A DNA stretch of 18,510 nucleotides from Amarolinea sp964580725 (GCA_964580725.1 CAZOLV010000099.1:1-18510); one strand, 5' to 3'; positions 1 through 7,325 are shown, counted from the first letter of the stretch. Notes: generated by a model not told the origin, from the sequence alone. Numbers and translations: made by a program.

Positions 1-136
1 AGTAGGAAGTAGGAAGTAGGGAGTAGGGAGTAGGGAGTAGGGAGTAGGAAGTAGGGAGTAGGGAGTAGGGAGTAGGGAGTAGGAAGTAGGAAGTAGGAAG
101 TAGGAAGTAGGAAGTAGGAAGTAGGAAGTAGGGAGT
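1..136. repeat. Heptanucleotide tandem repeat, unit AGTAGGR
   Basis: Nineteen head-to-tail 7-base units (1-133) plus a partial AGT are directly visible, and the array may continue beyond the window edge. The last base varies in blocks: units 3-6, 8-11 and 19 end in GGG, the others in GGA. The two blocks of four GGG units (G tracts within 19-42 and 54-77, separated by 4-base AGTA loops) each meet the usual G-quadruplex motif. The period is not a multiple of three and no ORF with a credible start uses it, so it looks non-coding. It lies beyond the 3' end of the minus-strand hydrolase gene. Its function is unknown; slipped-strand expansion is the simplest origin. Confidence 0.97.
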
Positions 137-190
137 CACTCCGTCCCGTAGGTACGCCTGAATCGAGGCCGGTGTCCGGTCATCTTGCGG

Positions 191-223
191 CCCCCCTGCC
201 CCCCAAAATTGGGGGGAGGGGGG
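191..223. repeat. Poly-C/poly-G inverted repeat (hairpin) behind the hydrolase gene
   Basis: Two C6 runs (191-196 and 199-204) face two G6 runs (211-216 and 218-223) around an AAAATT centre. T197 pairs with A217 and G198 is left as a bulge, giving a stem of about 13-15 bp. It begins 19 bp past the stop codon of the minus-strand hydrolase gene, so it may stabilise or end that transcript. There is no U-tract after the stem in that direction, so it is not a canonical intrinsic terminator. Similar CCCCCAAAATTGGGGG-type palindromes recur as dispersed intergenic repeats in several bacterial groups, and this may be one of them. Confidence 0.8.
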
Positions 224-242
224 AACGCTCGCCGGCACATCC

Positions 243-902
243 TCAGCTCTGCTTACACTCCAACAGCACGATTTGCGTTTCTTCGGGCAGGTCGGCGGCG
301 GTGATTTTCAGCATCTCCTGTACGGAGGGTTCGGGCAGTCCCATCTCCTTGAGGAATTTCTCCACCGGTTCCAGCTTGCCGCTGTAGTACGGCGTCTGAT
401 AGTGCATCGGGATCACCAAACTGGGTTCCAGCAGGCTGATCACCTCGGCGGCGCGGGCAGCGTCGAGCGTGGCGCCGCCACCGACTGGCGCCAGCAGCAC
501 ATCCACCTTCGGCATCGCCTCGACCTGCGCCTGGCTGGGCACCTGCCCCAAATCACCCAGATGACAGACTGTGAGCTTGTCGAACTCGAACACGAACACA
601 GTGTTGTGTTCGGGCAAGGCGGGACGACCGCCCTTTTCCTGTTTGACCGGGGCGTGCAGCGTCGAAATGCCGGTGATGAAGATGCCGCCAATCTCATACT
701 CGCCTGGCCCTGTCAACACCTTCGGATCGCCCTTGATGCTCTGCTCGCCGCTGTGACCAGGCGACGCGTGGCTGATCGTCACGATGTCGGCGCGCAGCCG
801 CGGCAGGGTGTAGCCGATTGATTTGTCGTACGGATCGGTCACGATGACCATCTGTTTCTCACGCAGACGAAAACACGAATGACCGTACCAGGTGATTTCC
901 AT
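243..902 (-). CDS. Metallo-beta-lactamase-fold hydrolase-like protein, COG2220/YtkL-like
   Basis: 219 aa. The start at 902 is chosen because the family N-terminus MEITWYGHSCFRL begins there and an AGAGGA ribosome site sits 10 nt upstream; an in-frame ATG at 971 would add 23 residues unlike the family. Family features are the WYGHSCF strand, the TDP turn (22-24), the motif-1 region at 45-50, CHLGDLG (113-119, with H114 and D117) and PMHYQT with H167. The motif-1 ligand set is degenerate: it reads HASPGH, so the second His of HxHxDH is Ser47 and the Asp is Gly49, leaving H45 and H50. Related proteins are annotated as Zn-dependent hydrolases, mostly of unknown substrate, and are cytoplasmic; no signal peptide is present here. 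Catalysis may be altered or lost. It is a single gene, divergent from enolase. Confidence 0.85.
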   Translation of the reverse strand: MEITWYGHSCFRLREKQMVIVTDPYDKSIGYTLPRLRADIVTISHASPGHSGEQSIKGDPKVLTGPGEYEIGGIFITGISTLHAPVKQEKGGRPALPEHNTVFVFEFDKLTVCHLGDLGQVPSQAQVEAMPKVDVLLAPVGGGATLDAARAAEVISLLEPSLVIPMHYQTPYYSGKLEPVEKFLKEMGLPEPSVQEMLKITAADLPEETQIVLLECKQS

Positions 903-912
903 GCCTATGATG

Positions 913-918
913 TCCTCT
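913..918 (-). promoter_or_regulatory. Ribosome-binding site AGAGGA of the hydrolase gene
   Basis: On the minus strand AGAGGA lies 10 nt before the ATG at 902. It supports that start over the upstream in-frame ATG at 971. Confidence 0.6.
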
Positions 919-980
919 CGCTTGATTAGACCTACAGACCTGCCGCGCGTCGCGTCTCGGCGCAGCGGCACGATGAGACG

Positions 981-1010
981 ATTTTAGCACGCCAGCGCGG
1001 CCGGCGTCAA
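981..1010 (-). promoter_or_regulatory. Sigma70-like promoter for the hydrolase gene
   Basis: On the minus strand TTGACG (1005-1010) and TAAAAT (981-986) are separated by 18 bp. Transcription would start near 975, giving a leader of about 70 nt before the ATG at 902. It also implies that the in-frame ATG at 971 is not the likely start. The match is by consensus only. Confidence 0.6.
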
Positions 1011-1110
1011 ACCCGCGCCGGGCGTGGGCGGCCTGCTGACCGTTGATTCCGGCGCGTATGCGCGCCGGCGGCCGGCCTGGCAGGGGTCCATCAGGCGATG
1101 AGCGACTGAG

Positions 1111-1139
1111 TTGCAAACTTCCCAGAAAAAAGGTATCAT
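1111..1139 (+). promoter_or_regulatory. Sigma70-like promoter for enolase
   Basis: TTGCAA (1111-1116) and TATCAT (1134-1139) have the optimal 17 bp spacing. Transcription would start near 1146, about 55 nt before the enolase ATG. It is divergent from the hydrolase promoter, and the -35 elements are about 100 bp apart. Confidence 0.6.
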
Positions 1140-1189
1140 CATGGTTGGATGGCCCTTGCTGTGGGGCAGACGATTACAACGATCAATAC

Positions 1190-1195
1190 AAGGAG
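1190..1195 (+). promoter_or_regulatory. Ribosome-binding site AAGGAG of enolase
   Basis: AAGGAG is 6 nt before the ATG at 1202. It decides the start against an in-frame ATG at 1043, which would add 53 residues absent from enolases and would lie upstream of the promoter. Confidence 0.85.
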
Positions 1196-1201
1196 TCAAG
1201 C

Positions 1202-2491
1202 ATGACCACAATCGAAAATATCATCGCGCGCGAGATTTTGGACTCACGCGGCAATCCGACGGTCGAAGTCGAAGTGACGCTGACCGATGGCTATACCGGG
1301 CAGGCTGCCGTGCCTTCCGGCGCCTCGACGGGCGTACACGAGGCGCTGGAACTGCGCGACGGCGACAAACGGCGCTACGGCGGCAAAGGCGTGCTCAAGG
1401 CAGTGGCCAACATCAATGAAAAGATCGCCGAACAGTTGCTGGGCTGGGACGCGCTCGATCAGGTGGGCATTGACCAATTCATGATTGGCATGGATGGGTC
1501 GCCCACCAAGCGAGAATTGGGCGCCAACGCCATCCTGGGCGTCTCGCTGGCGGTGGCCAAGGCGGCCGCGGCGGCGGTGGGTCTGCCGCTCTACCGCTAT
1601 TTAGGCGGCGTCAGCGCACGAACGCTGCCTGTGCCGATGATGAACATCCTCAACGGCGGCAAACATGCCGTCAATTCGACCGATTTGCAGGAATTCATGG
1701 TGATGCCGGTGGGCGCGCCCACCTTCCGTGAGGGGCTGCGGTGGGGTGCCGAAACCTACGCCGCCCTCAAGAAGGTGCTGAGCAAGAAAGGCTTTGGCAC
1801 CAATGTCGGCGACGAAGGGGGCTTTGCGCCTTCCCTCGGCTCCAACGCCGAAGCGATCGAAGTGATCTTGCAGGCCATTGAAATCGCCGGTTTCGAACCA
1901 GGCAAGGATCTGTGGATCGCGCTCGATCCGGCCGCCAGCGAAATCTACGACGCCGAGCGCGGAGTTTACGTCCTGGCCAAGGAAGGGCGCGAGCTGACCA
2001 GCGCCGAAATGGTGGATTTCTACGCGGATTGGGTGAACAAGTACCCCATCATCTCGCTGGAAGATGGCCTGGCCGAGGACGATTGGGAAGGCTGGAAACT
2101 GCTCAACGCCCGGCTTGGACACCGGATTCAGCTCGTGGGCGATGATCTGCTGGTGACCAATGTCGAGCGCATCGAGCGGGCGATGGCGGAAAATGTCTGC
2201 AACGCCCTGCTGTGCAAGGTCAATCAGATCGGCACGCTGACCGAATCCATCGCCGCCGTGGACATGAGTCATCGCGCCGGTTGGGCGGTGGTCACGTCGC
2301 ACCGTTCGGGTGAGACCGAGGATGCGACCATTGCCGACCTGGTGGTGGGCCTGAACACCGGGCAGATCAAGACCGGCGCGCCGGCCCGTTCGGACCGTGT
2401 GGCGAAGTACAATCAACTGCTGCGCATCGAGGAGCAATTGGGGGGCGCTGCGGTTTACCCCGGCTACAAGGCGTTCAGGCAGGGGCACTGA
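1202..2491 (+). CDS. eno: Enolase (phosphopyruvate hydratase)
   Basis: 429 aa, the normal bacterial length. Enolase interconverts 2-phosphoglycerate and phosphoenolpyruvate in glycolysis and gluconeogenesis in the cytoplasm, with Mg2+ ligands from the C-terminal barrel. The family motifs are all present: the mobile loop SGASTG (39-44), GGKHA (152-156), QEFM (163-166), GDEGGFAP (203-210, acid E205), LDPAASE (241-247, D242), SLEDGL (285-290, E287), GDDLLVTN (313-320, D314), CKVNQIGT with K339 (338-345), SHRSGETED (366-374) and IKTGAP with K390. All catalytic and metal residues expected by alignment to characterised enolases are therefore intact. It has its own promoter and a strong ribosome site. 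The serpin follows 67 bp downstream on the same strand, with no terminator seen between them, so read-through is possible. Confidence 0.98.
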   Translation: MTTIENIIAREILDSRGNPTVEVEVTLTDGYTGQAAVPSGASTGVHEALELRDGDKRRYGGKGVLKAVANINEKIAEQLLGWDALDQVGIDQFMIGMDGSPTKRELGANAILGVSLAVAKAAAAAVGLPLYRYLGGVSARTLPVPMMNILNGGKHAVNSTDLQEFMVMPVGAPTFREGLRWGAETYAALKKVLSKKGFGTNVGDEGGFAPSLGSNAEAIEVILQAIEIAGFEPGKDLWIALDPAASEIYDAERGVYVLAKEGRELTSAEMVDFYADWVNKYPIISLEDGLAEDDWEGWKLLNARLGHRIQLVGDDLLVTNVERIERAMAENVCNALLCKVNQIGTLTESIAAVDMSHRAGWAVVTSHRSGETEDATIADLVVGLNTGQIKTGAPARSDRVAKYNQLLRIEEQLGGAAVYPGYKAFRQGH

Positions 2492-2543
2492 CAGCAATTT
2501 CTCCCTTGCGCCCTCATGTTGGTCGCAGCATGCGTCAGTAAAC

Positions 2544-2550
2544 AGGAGGG
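2544..2550 (+). promoter_or_regulatory. Ribosome-binding site AGGAGGG of the serpin
   Basis: AGGAGGG ends 8 nt before the ATG at 2559. It rules out the longer in-frame start at 2397, which lies inside enolase. Confidence 0.8.
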
Positions 2551-2558
2551 CTGTTGCT

Positions 2559-3713
2559 ATGAAACCTGATCGAACATCCCTAACCCGGCTCGTGGCGGGG
2601 AACAACGACTTTGCCATTGATCTCTACCGGCAGCTCAGCAAGGCCCAGGATAATCTTTTTTGTTCTCCGTTTTCGTTGTCGAGCGCGCTGGCGATGACCT
2701 TCGCCGGCGCGGTCGGCAACACAGCCGACCAAATGGCCCAGGTTCTGCATTTCGACCTGGACAACGAGACGCTCCACGCCGCTTTTGCCCACCTGCAGGC
2801 CAGCCTGGCCGCGACCCAACGGCCCGGCCAGGTGCAGTTGGCATTGGCGAACTCCATCTGGCCGCACATCGGCTCCGCGTTCCTGCCAAAGTTCGTGGCG
2901 TTGCTGCAGCGGTTCTACGGCGTCAGCATCACGCCCGTGGATTATGAGAGAGCGACTGAAGCGGCGCGCCAGGCGATCAACACCTGGGCCGAGCAGCACA
3001 CCGCCGGCAAAATCACTAACCTGCTGGCGCCCGATATTCTCGACGCTTGGACGCGTCTGGTGCTGGTCAACGCCATTTACTTCAAGGGAACCTGGCTTTA
3101 CCAGTTCGATCCGGCGCACACGCGCGAGGCGCGCTTTTGGCTGCCGACCGGCGAGCACGTTACCGCGCCGCTCATGCAGCAGACCTGTCGCCTGCCGTAT
3201 GCGGAGGCTGACGGCATCCAGGTCTTGAGCCTGCCCTATGCCGGCGACGCCCTTTCGATGATCGTGCTCTTGCCTGCCTGGGACAAGGGGCTGGCCAGTC
3301 TCGACGCGCTGTTCACCGCGCAACGCCTGGATGACTGGCTGCAGAGCCTGTGGACGCGAGAGGTGCAGGTCTTGCTGCCGCGGTTCAAGATCTCCAGTAC
3401 GCTCAGGCTGGACGCCACCCTGAAGGCGATGGGCATGACCCACGCGTTCAGCGATTCCGCCGATTTCTCCGGCATGGACGGGATCCCAAGTTTGCTCTAT
3501 ATCGGCGCAGTAGTGCAAAAGGCCTGGGTGCAGGTAAACGAGGAGGGCACGAAGGCGGCTGCGGCAACGGCCGTTGTCATGCAATTCCGCGGCGCTCCGG
3601 AGCCGCTGCCGGTCTTTCGCGCCGATCACCCCTTCGTCTTTCTCATCATGGATCGCGCGACGGGCAGCATCCTGTTTTGCGGCCGCGTGGTGAATCCGAG
3701 CGCCGCGGGGTAG
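2559..3713 (+). CDS. Serpin-family serine protease inhibitor
   Basis: 384 aa, the normal size of a complete serpin core. Serpins trap a target protease by a large conformational change after cleavage of the reactive-centre loop. Visible features are NxIYFKGTW-type sequence (171-179), PRFKI (274-278), the hinge NEEGTKAAAATAVV (327-340) and the C-terminal signature FRADHPFVFLI (353-363). The small-residue hinge (P15 Gly330, P12-P9 all Ala) is what inhibitory serpins have. Counting from it puts P1 at Arg344 and P1' at Gly345, predicting a trypsin-like target; this is inference. There is no signal peptide, so it probably acts in the cytoplasm. A strong ribosome site fixes the start. It lies 67 bp after enolase and converges on the helicase gene. 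Serpins are patchy in bacteria, so transfer is possible, but base composition looks like its neighbours. Confidence 0.95.
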   Translation: MKPDRTSLTRLVAGNNDFAIDLYRQLSKAQDNLFCSPFSLSSALAMTFAGAVGNTADQMAQVLHFDLDNETLHAAFAHLQASLAATQRPGQVQLALANSIWPHIGSAFLPKFVALLQRFYGVSITPVDYERATEAARQAINTWAEQHTAGKITNLLAPDILDAWTRLVLVNAIYFKGTWLYQFDPAHTREARFWLPTGEHVTAPLMQQTCRLPYAEADGIQVLSLPYAGDALSMIVLLPAWDKGLASLDALFTAQRLDDWLQSLWTREVQVLLPRFKISSTLRLDATLKAMGMTHAFSDSADFSGMDGIPSLLYIGAVVQKAWVQVNEEGTKAAAATAVVMQFRGAPEPLPVFRADHPFVFLIMDRATGSILFCGRVVNPSAAG

Positions 3714-3722
3714 CCCTCCCCC

Positions 3723-5384
3723 TCAAACCCGTTCGACGGTGAGGGTCTGCCGGTTGATGCGCAAGTTGTGCGCCTGGGCCAACACCTGCCTGACGAACTG
3801 CTCAGGCACATCCACCACCGTGTGGTGATCCTGGATGAAGATCTTACCGATGGCATGACCGGGAACGTTGGCGTGAAAGGCGATGGTGCTCACCACGTCC
3901 GCAGGACGGACGCCATGCAGCCGTCCTTTGCTCAGGTTGAGGCTGACCATGCCGGCTTCGGGCGCGCCGTGCGCTCGCCGCGGACGGCTGTCGCGGGGAG
4001 CGGGTCGTGTTTCAGATGCTTGACGGGTTGCCGCGGCGAACGGTTTGCGCCGTGGGCGCTGTTCTTCCACCTCGGTGATGGGCAGGATGGGGCGCTGACC
4101 TTCGACGGCACGCACATGGCGCAGCGCGGCCGCGGCAATTTCCAGCGCATCGTAGCCCGCATCCACCAGGGTCGCGGCCAGGCGACGTTCGCTGCCAGTG
4201 CGTCCCCGTTTCAGCCAGACCGTCACCTGCTCCAGCAGTTGCTCTTCGCGGCGCTGTTCGATCTCGGCCACTGTGGGCAGGGTTGCGCGCATGATGCGCT
4301 GCTTGGTGAAGCCTTCGATGCGTCCCAGGCGCCAACGCTCGGCCGGCGTGACCAGGGAAATGGCGATGCCGGTCTTGCCGGCGCGGCCGGTGCGGCCAAT
4401 GCGATGCACATAGATTTCCGGGTCTTCGGGCAGATCGAAGTTGAAGACATGCGAGATGTTCTCGATGTCCAGGCCGCGGGCCGCAACATCGGTTGCCACC
4501 AGGACTTTGGTCTGGCCGCGGCGGAAGCGATTGAGTACGCGCTCGCGCTCTTCCTGCTCCAGCTCACCGCTCAGCCCTTCGGCCGGAAAGCCGCGGGTGG
4601 ACAGTTCAGCCGCCAGTTCGCCCGCGCCGGCGCGGGTGCGCACGAAGATCAGCGCACTGGTGATCGGTTCCATCTCGAACAGGCGGGTCAGCGCGGCCAG
4701 TTTGTCGGCCGAGTTCACCAGGTAGGTACGCTGCTCGATGGACGCCACGGTTACCTGTTCGCGCTCCGTGGTGACGGCGCGGGGGTCGCGCAGATAGCTG
4801 TCGGCCAACCGTCGAATCTCCGTCGAAAGTGTAGCCGAGAGCAGCGCAGTCTGGCGAGCGGTGGGTGTTGCCGCCAAAATGGTTTCGATGTCTTCGATGA
4901 AGCCCATGCTGAGCATTTCATCGGCCTCGTCCAGGACCACCATGCGCACCCGGCTCAGATCGAGCACCTGGCGTTCCATCAGGTCGAGCAGGCGGCCCGG
5001 CGTGCCAACGACCAGATCAACCCCTTTTTGCAGGCGGTTGATCTGACGGGCGTATGCTTCGCCGCCGTAAATGGGGAGGACGCGCACGTTGCGCTGTTGG
5101 CCATAGCCATGCAGCGCCTGGGCCACCTGGATTGCCAGCTCACGCGTGGGCACCAGCACCAGGCCCTGCACGGCGGCGTAATCGGCCTGCAGATGGTGCA
5201 GCAGGGGGAGGCCAAAGGCCGCAGTCTTGCCCGTGCCCGTCTGCGCCTGACCGATTGCATCGTGACCGGCCAGCAGCACGGGGATCAGAACGGACTGGAT
5301 GGGGGTGGGGGTTGTGAAGCCAAGCGCTTCTACGGCCTGCACCAACTGCGGATGCAGGCCCAACTGCCGAAATTCGGATGTCAT
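3723..5384 (-). CDS. deaD: DEAD-box ATP-dependent RNA helicase, DeaD/CsdA-like
   Basis: 553 aa. It unwinds short RNA duplexes using ATP; relatives act in ribosome assembly, mRNA decay and cold adaptation. Motifs in order are Q motif GFTTPTPIQ (22-30), I AQTGTGKT (47-54), Ia PTRELA (79-84), Ib TPGR (128-131), II DEAD (152-155), III SAT (183-185), V ATDVAARGLD (297-306) and VI HRIGRTGR (327-334). A basic, Arg/Pro-rich linker (about 430-475) leads to a C-terminal RNA-binding domain of the DbpA/CsdA type (about 478-553, including GVRPADVV and IGKIFIQD), which typifies the DeaD/CsdA branch rather than RhlE. The symbol is by family resemblance. The ribosome site is weak (AGAG about 12 nt upstream). 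Only 9 bp separate its stop from the serpin stop. Confidence 0.95.
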   Translation of the reverse strand: MTSEFRQLGLHPQLVQAVEALGFTTPTPIQSVLIPVLLAGHDAIGQAQTGTGKTAAFGLPLLHHLQADYAAVQGLVLVPTRELAIQVAQALHGYGQQRNVRVLPIYGGEAYARQINRLQKGVDLVVGTPGRLLDLMERQVLDLSRVRMVVLDEADEMLSMGFIEDIETILAATPTARQTALLSATLSTEIRRLADSYLRDPRAVTTEREQVTVASIEQRTYLVNSADKLAALTRLFEMEPITSALIFVRTRAGAGELAAELSTRGFPAEGLSGELEQEERERVLNRFRRGQTKVLVATDVAARGLDIENISHVFNFDLPEDPEIYVHRIGRTGRAGKTGIAISLVTPAERWRLGRIEGFTKQRIMRATLPTVAEIEQRREEQLLEQVTVWLKRGRTGSERRLAATLVDAGYDALEIAAAALRHVRAVEGQRPILPITEVEEQRPRRKPFAAATRQASETRPAPRDSRPRRAHGAPEAGMVSLNLSKGRLHGVRPADVVSTIAFHANVPGHAIGKIFIQDHHTVVDVPEQFVRQVLAQAHNLRINRQTLTVERV

Positions 5385-5406
5385 CGTTCTTTTGCTCTAC
5401 AATCTC

Positions 5407-5421
5407 GGCTGTTCAACAGCC
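5407..5421. repeat. Perfect 7-bp inverted repeat upstream of the helicase gene
   Basis: GGCTGTT and AACAGCC flank a single base, ending 22 nt before the helicase start. As DNA it could be a dimeric operator; as RNA it would form a 5 bp stem with a 5 nt loop close to the ribosome site. The symmetry is certain, the role is not. Confidence 0.5.
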
Positions 5422-5529
5422 GCGAAATGGCCTGTTTCGATGACTCCGCTGCGCCGCGCAGGCCCGCACGACCTGCCCCACACACCACCGCTTCTGGTGC
5501 ACCTGTCCGCCCAAGCCCCTTGCCCAAGA

Positions 5530-5561
5530 CAAGAAAAGCGCCTGACCATGTTGAGTCAGGC
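5530..5561 (-). terminator. Intrinsic terminator-like hairpin downstream of the amylase gene
   Basis: On the minus strand GCCTGAC (5555-5561) and GTCAGGC (5540-5546) form a 7 bp stem with an 8 nt loop, followed by GCTTTTCTTGTCTT. It lies about 170 nt past the amylase stop and upstream of the helicase gene, so it could end the amylase transcript. If the helicase promoter proposed near 5630 is real, the same element would sit in the helicase leader. Confidence 0.5.
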
Positions 5562-5598
5562 AACCCGTTGGAATGATCAAAACAGAATTCAATTGTTT

Positions 5599-5626
5599 CC
5601 CGCCTTGCCCAGATGAGCAAGACGGG
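5599..5626 (-). repeat. 10-bp hairpin between the amylase and helicase genes
   Basis: The arms are 5599-5608 and 5617-5626 with an 8 nt loop. In minus-strand RNA the single DNA mismatch becomes a G-U pair, so the 10 bp stem is complete only in that orientation. It is followed by A-rich rather than U-rich sequence, so it is more likely a stability or leader element than a terminator. Confidence 0.5.
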
Positions 5627-5628
5627 AG

Positions 5629-5637
5629 CTTATACCA
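5629..5637 (-). promoter_or_regulatory. Possible extended -10 promoter for the helicase gene
   Basis: On the minus strand TGG followed by TATAAG fits an extended -10 (TGnTATAAT) with one mismatch. No convincing -35 is present. It would give the helicase a leader of about 240 nt containing the three inverted repeats noted in this gap. This is a weak call based on consensus only. Confidence 0.25.
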
Positions 5638-5733
5638 CAGAATGGGGAATTTGGGAAATGACTACGGTATGTTTGTGAACGGCGCAGCGGTTGTCCGCAA
5701 TCTGTCCGCATGTCTACGGGGGAGACGAGCCTG

Positions 5734-7071
5734 CTACGCGGGCAGGTGAAAGTCGAGCAGCGACGAACAGAAAGGCGACAGGGCCAGTGGCTCGCTGTAA
5801 ACCAAAACCGCCGCCGACGCGGGCACGGTGATTCTACCGTCACGCACGCTGACGCGGGCGTCGCCGAGCACGTCTTCGTAATCACCGTCGGGCAAGGGTA
5901 CTTCCACCGCGCCGGCCGCGGCCGCCACGTTGAAAATACCCAGGAGATTACCGCGCGTGCTCTGCCAGGCGGCCTGAATGAGCGGTTCGGCGCTGACGAT
6001 GGTCAAAGCGCCGTTGGTCAGAGCCGGATGCTTCTTGAGATGCGCCAGCGTCGTCAAGAACTCCTGGTACGGCAGATCTCCCCAGGTCACCTGGTCGTCG
6101 TCGAAGAGCGATGGCGTCGCAACGGCGCCGGTCTCCTGCCCGCCATAGATCAGGAAAGCGCCCTGGTTGAATGCCTGAAAGGCCGTCCAGGCCAGCGCTT
6201 GCGCCGTCGAGGGTGCCAGGTGCATGATGCGCGGCTGGTCGTGATTCTCTACGCAGCGCATCTTGACAAAATTGGCGGGATAGATGGCCTGCTGAAAGCG
6301 CAACATCTCCAGGTAGCGTGCCGCCGGCGCCGCGCCGCGCACCGCCGCCTGCCAGATCGGCCAGATGTCGTAATCGTAGGTCAGATCGAACGCCTGATAC
6401 AACTCCGAATCGGACAGGCTCTCCAGCCCGGCCGCCCGCCGGTCGGTGACGAAATTGGCGTAGACCGATTCGGCCAGCCAGATGATGCCCGGCTTGACCT
6501 GGGCCAATGCCTGGCGGGCGCGACGCCAAAATGACAGCGGCAGCAGCGGCGCCACGTCGCAGCGAAAACCATCCACGCCCAGTTCGGCCCACATTTGCAG
6601 AGTCGCAATCAGGTAGGTCGCCAGTTCTTCGTTCGGGTGCTTGAGGTCAATGACATCGCTCCAGTCGGGTACCGTGGTGATGGGCCGTCCGCTGGCGTCC
6701 TGGTGATACCAATCGGGATGATCCTGCACCAGCACCGCGTCGTGCGCCGTGTGGTTGAACACCACGTCAATCATGACGCGCAAGCCGAGCCGGTGCGCCG
6801 TCGTCAGCAGCCGGCCGAAGTCTGCTTTGGTACCATATTCAGGATTGACTGCGCGATAATCGCGGATAGAATATGGGCAGCCCAACGTCCCTTTCTTGTG
6901 ACGTTGGCCAATGGGATGAATCGGCATGAACCAGACGATGTCCACGCCCATGCGGCGCAGACGCGGCAGGTCCGCCTCGACGTCGGCAAAAGTCCCATGT
7001 GGGCCGTGGTTGCGCACATAGACTTCGTAGATGACCAGGTTGCGGTAGCTCTTGGGTGTGTCGAGCGCCAT
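5734..7071 (-). CDS. GH13 alpha-amylase-family glycoside hydrolase
   Basis: 445 aa. GH13 enzymes hydrolyse or transfer alpha-glucosidic bonds through a (beta/alpha)8 barrel. All four conserved regions are visible: I DVVFNH (102-107), II GFRCDVAPL (168-176, nucleophile D172), III WLAESV (198-203, acid/base E201) and IV ENHDQPR (275-281, D278 after H277). The N-terminus enters the barrel directly (YEVYVRNHGPHGTF) with no signal peptide, so the enzyme is probably cytoplasmic and acts on imported or stored glucans. A short all-beta domain C (about 365-445) follows. The subfamily and exact substrate cannot be read from sequence alone; maltodextrin hydrolase or trehalose-type activity are alternatives. 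The start has an AAGGGGG ribosome site about 10 nt upstream. It is transcribed divergently from the first repeat-protein gene. Confidence 0.93.
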   Translation of the reverse strand: MALDTPKSYRNLVIYEVYVRNHGPHGTFADVEADLPRLRRMGVDIVWFMPIHPIGQRHKKGTLGCPYSIRDYRAVNPEYGTKADFGRLLTTAHRLGLRVMIDVVFNHTAHDAVLVQDHPDWYHQDASGRPITTVPDWSDVIDLKHPNEELATYLIATLQMWAELGVDGFRCDVAPLLPLSFWRRARQALAQVKPGIIWLAESVYANFVTDRRAAGLESLSDSELYQAFDLTYDYDIWPIWQAAVRGAAPAARYLEMLRFQQAIYPANFVKMRCVENHDQPRIMHLAPSTAQALAWTAFQAFNQGAFLIYGGQETGAVATPSLFDDDQVTWGDLPYQEFLTTLAHLKKHPALTNGALTIVSAEPLIQAAWQSTRGNLLGIFNVAAAAGAVEVPLPDGDYEDVLGDARVSVRDGRITVPASAAVLVYSEPLALSPFCSSLLDFHLPA

Positions 7072-7195
7072 GCGTTTGGTGCCCCCTTCTGTACACGTGA
7101 CTTTCTTGGTTCTCTGCCGTCCGTAAGAATGCCTACATCCAGCAGCGAGCTATGGCTGCAACGGCAGACAGAGTCGCGCGCGCCGCCCTGGGGCC

Positions 7196-7224
7196 ATTAT
7201 ACGCCAGGATGGCAGGCTGACCAA
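7196..7224 (-). promoter_or_regulatory. Sigma70-like promoter for the amylase gene
   Basis: The minus strand has a perfect TATAAT (7196-7201) with a weaker TTGGTC -35 (7219-7224) at 17 bp spacing. Transcription would start near 7189. The roughly 118 nt leader contains an inverted repeat, CTGCCGT (7114-7120) with ACGGCAG (7161-7167), that could form a stem. Confidence 0.6.
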
Positions 7225-7325
7225 ACAGGCCGTTGCTGCGCCGATTGATGTTTTGTTCTTGCAGTTGCCCCGCATCATGCCCCGATGGCCCCCTGTTGTC
7301 ACTGGCGTTCATCGTGCGCCAGGTC

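Noticed and set aside
1..136. CRISPR array or coding repeat
   Set aside because: Units are 7 bases with no spacers, and the period is not a multiple of three with no gene start nearby.
1601..3629. Minus-strand open frames opposite enolase and the serpin
   Set aside because: Both plus-strand genes are complete and strongly conserved. The antisense frames look like composition artefacts.
3768..5576. 602-codon plus-strand open frame across the helicase gene
   Set aside because: The opposite strand encodes a complete DEAD-box helicase with all motifs. The plus-strand frame has no family features and no ribosome site.
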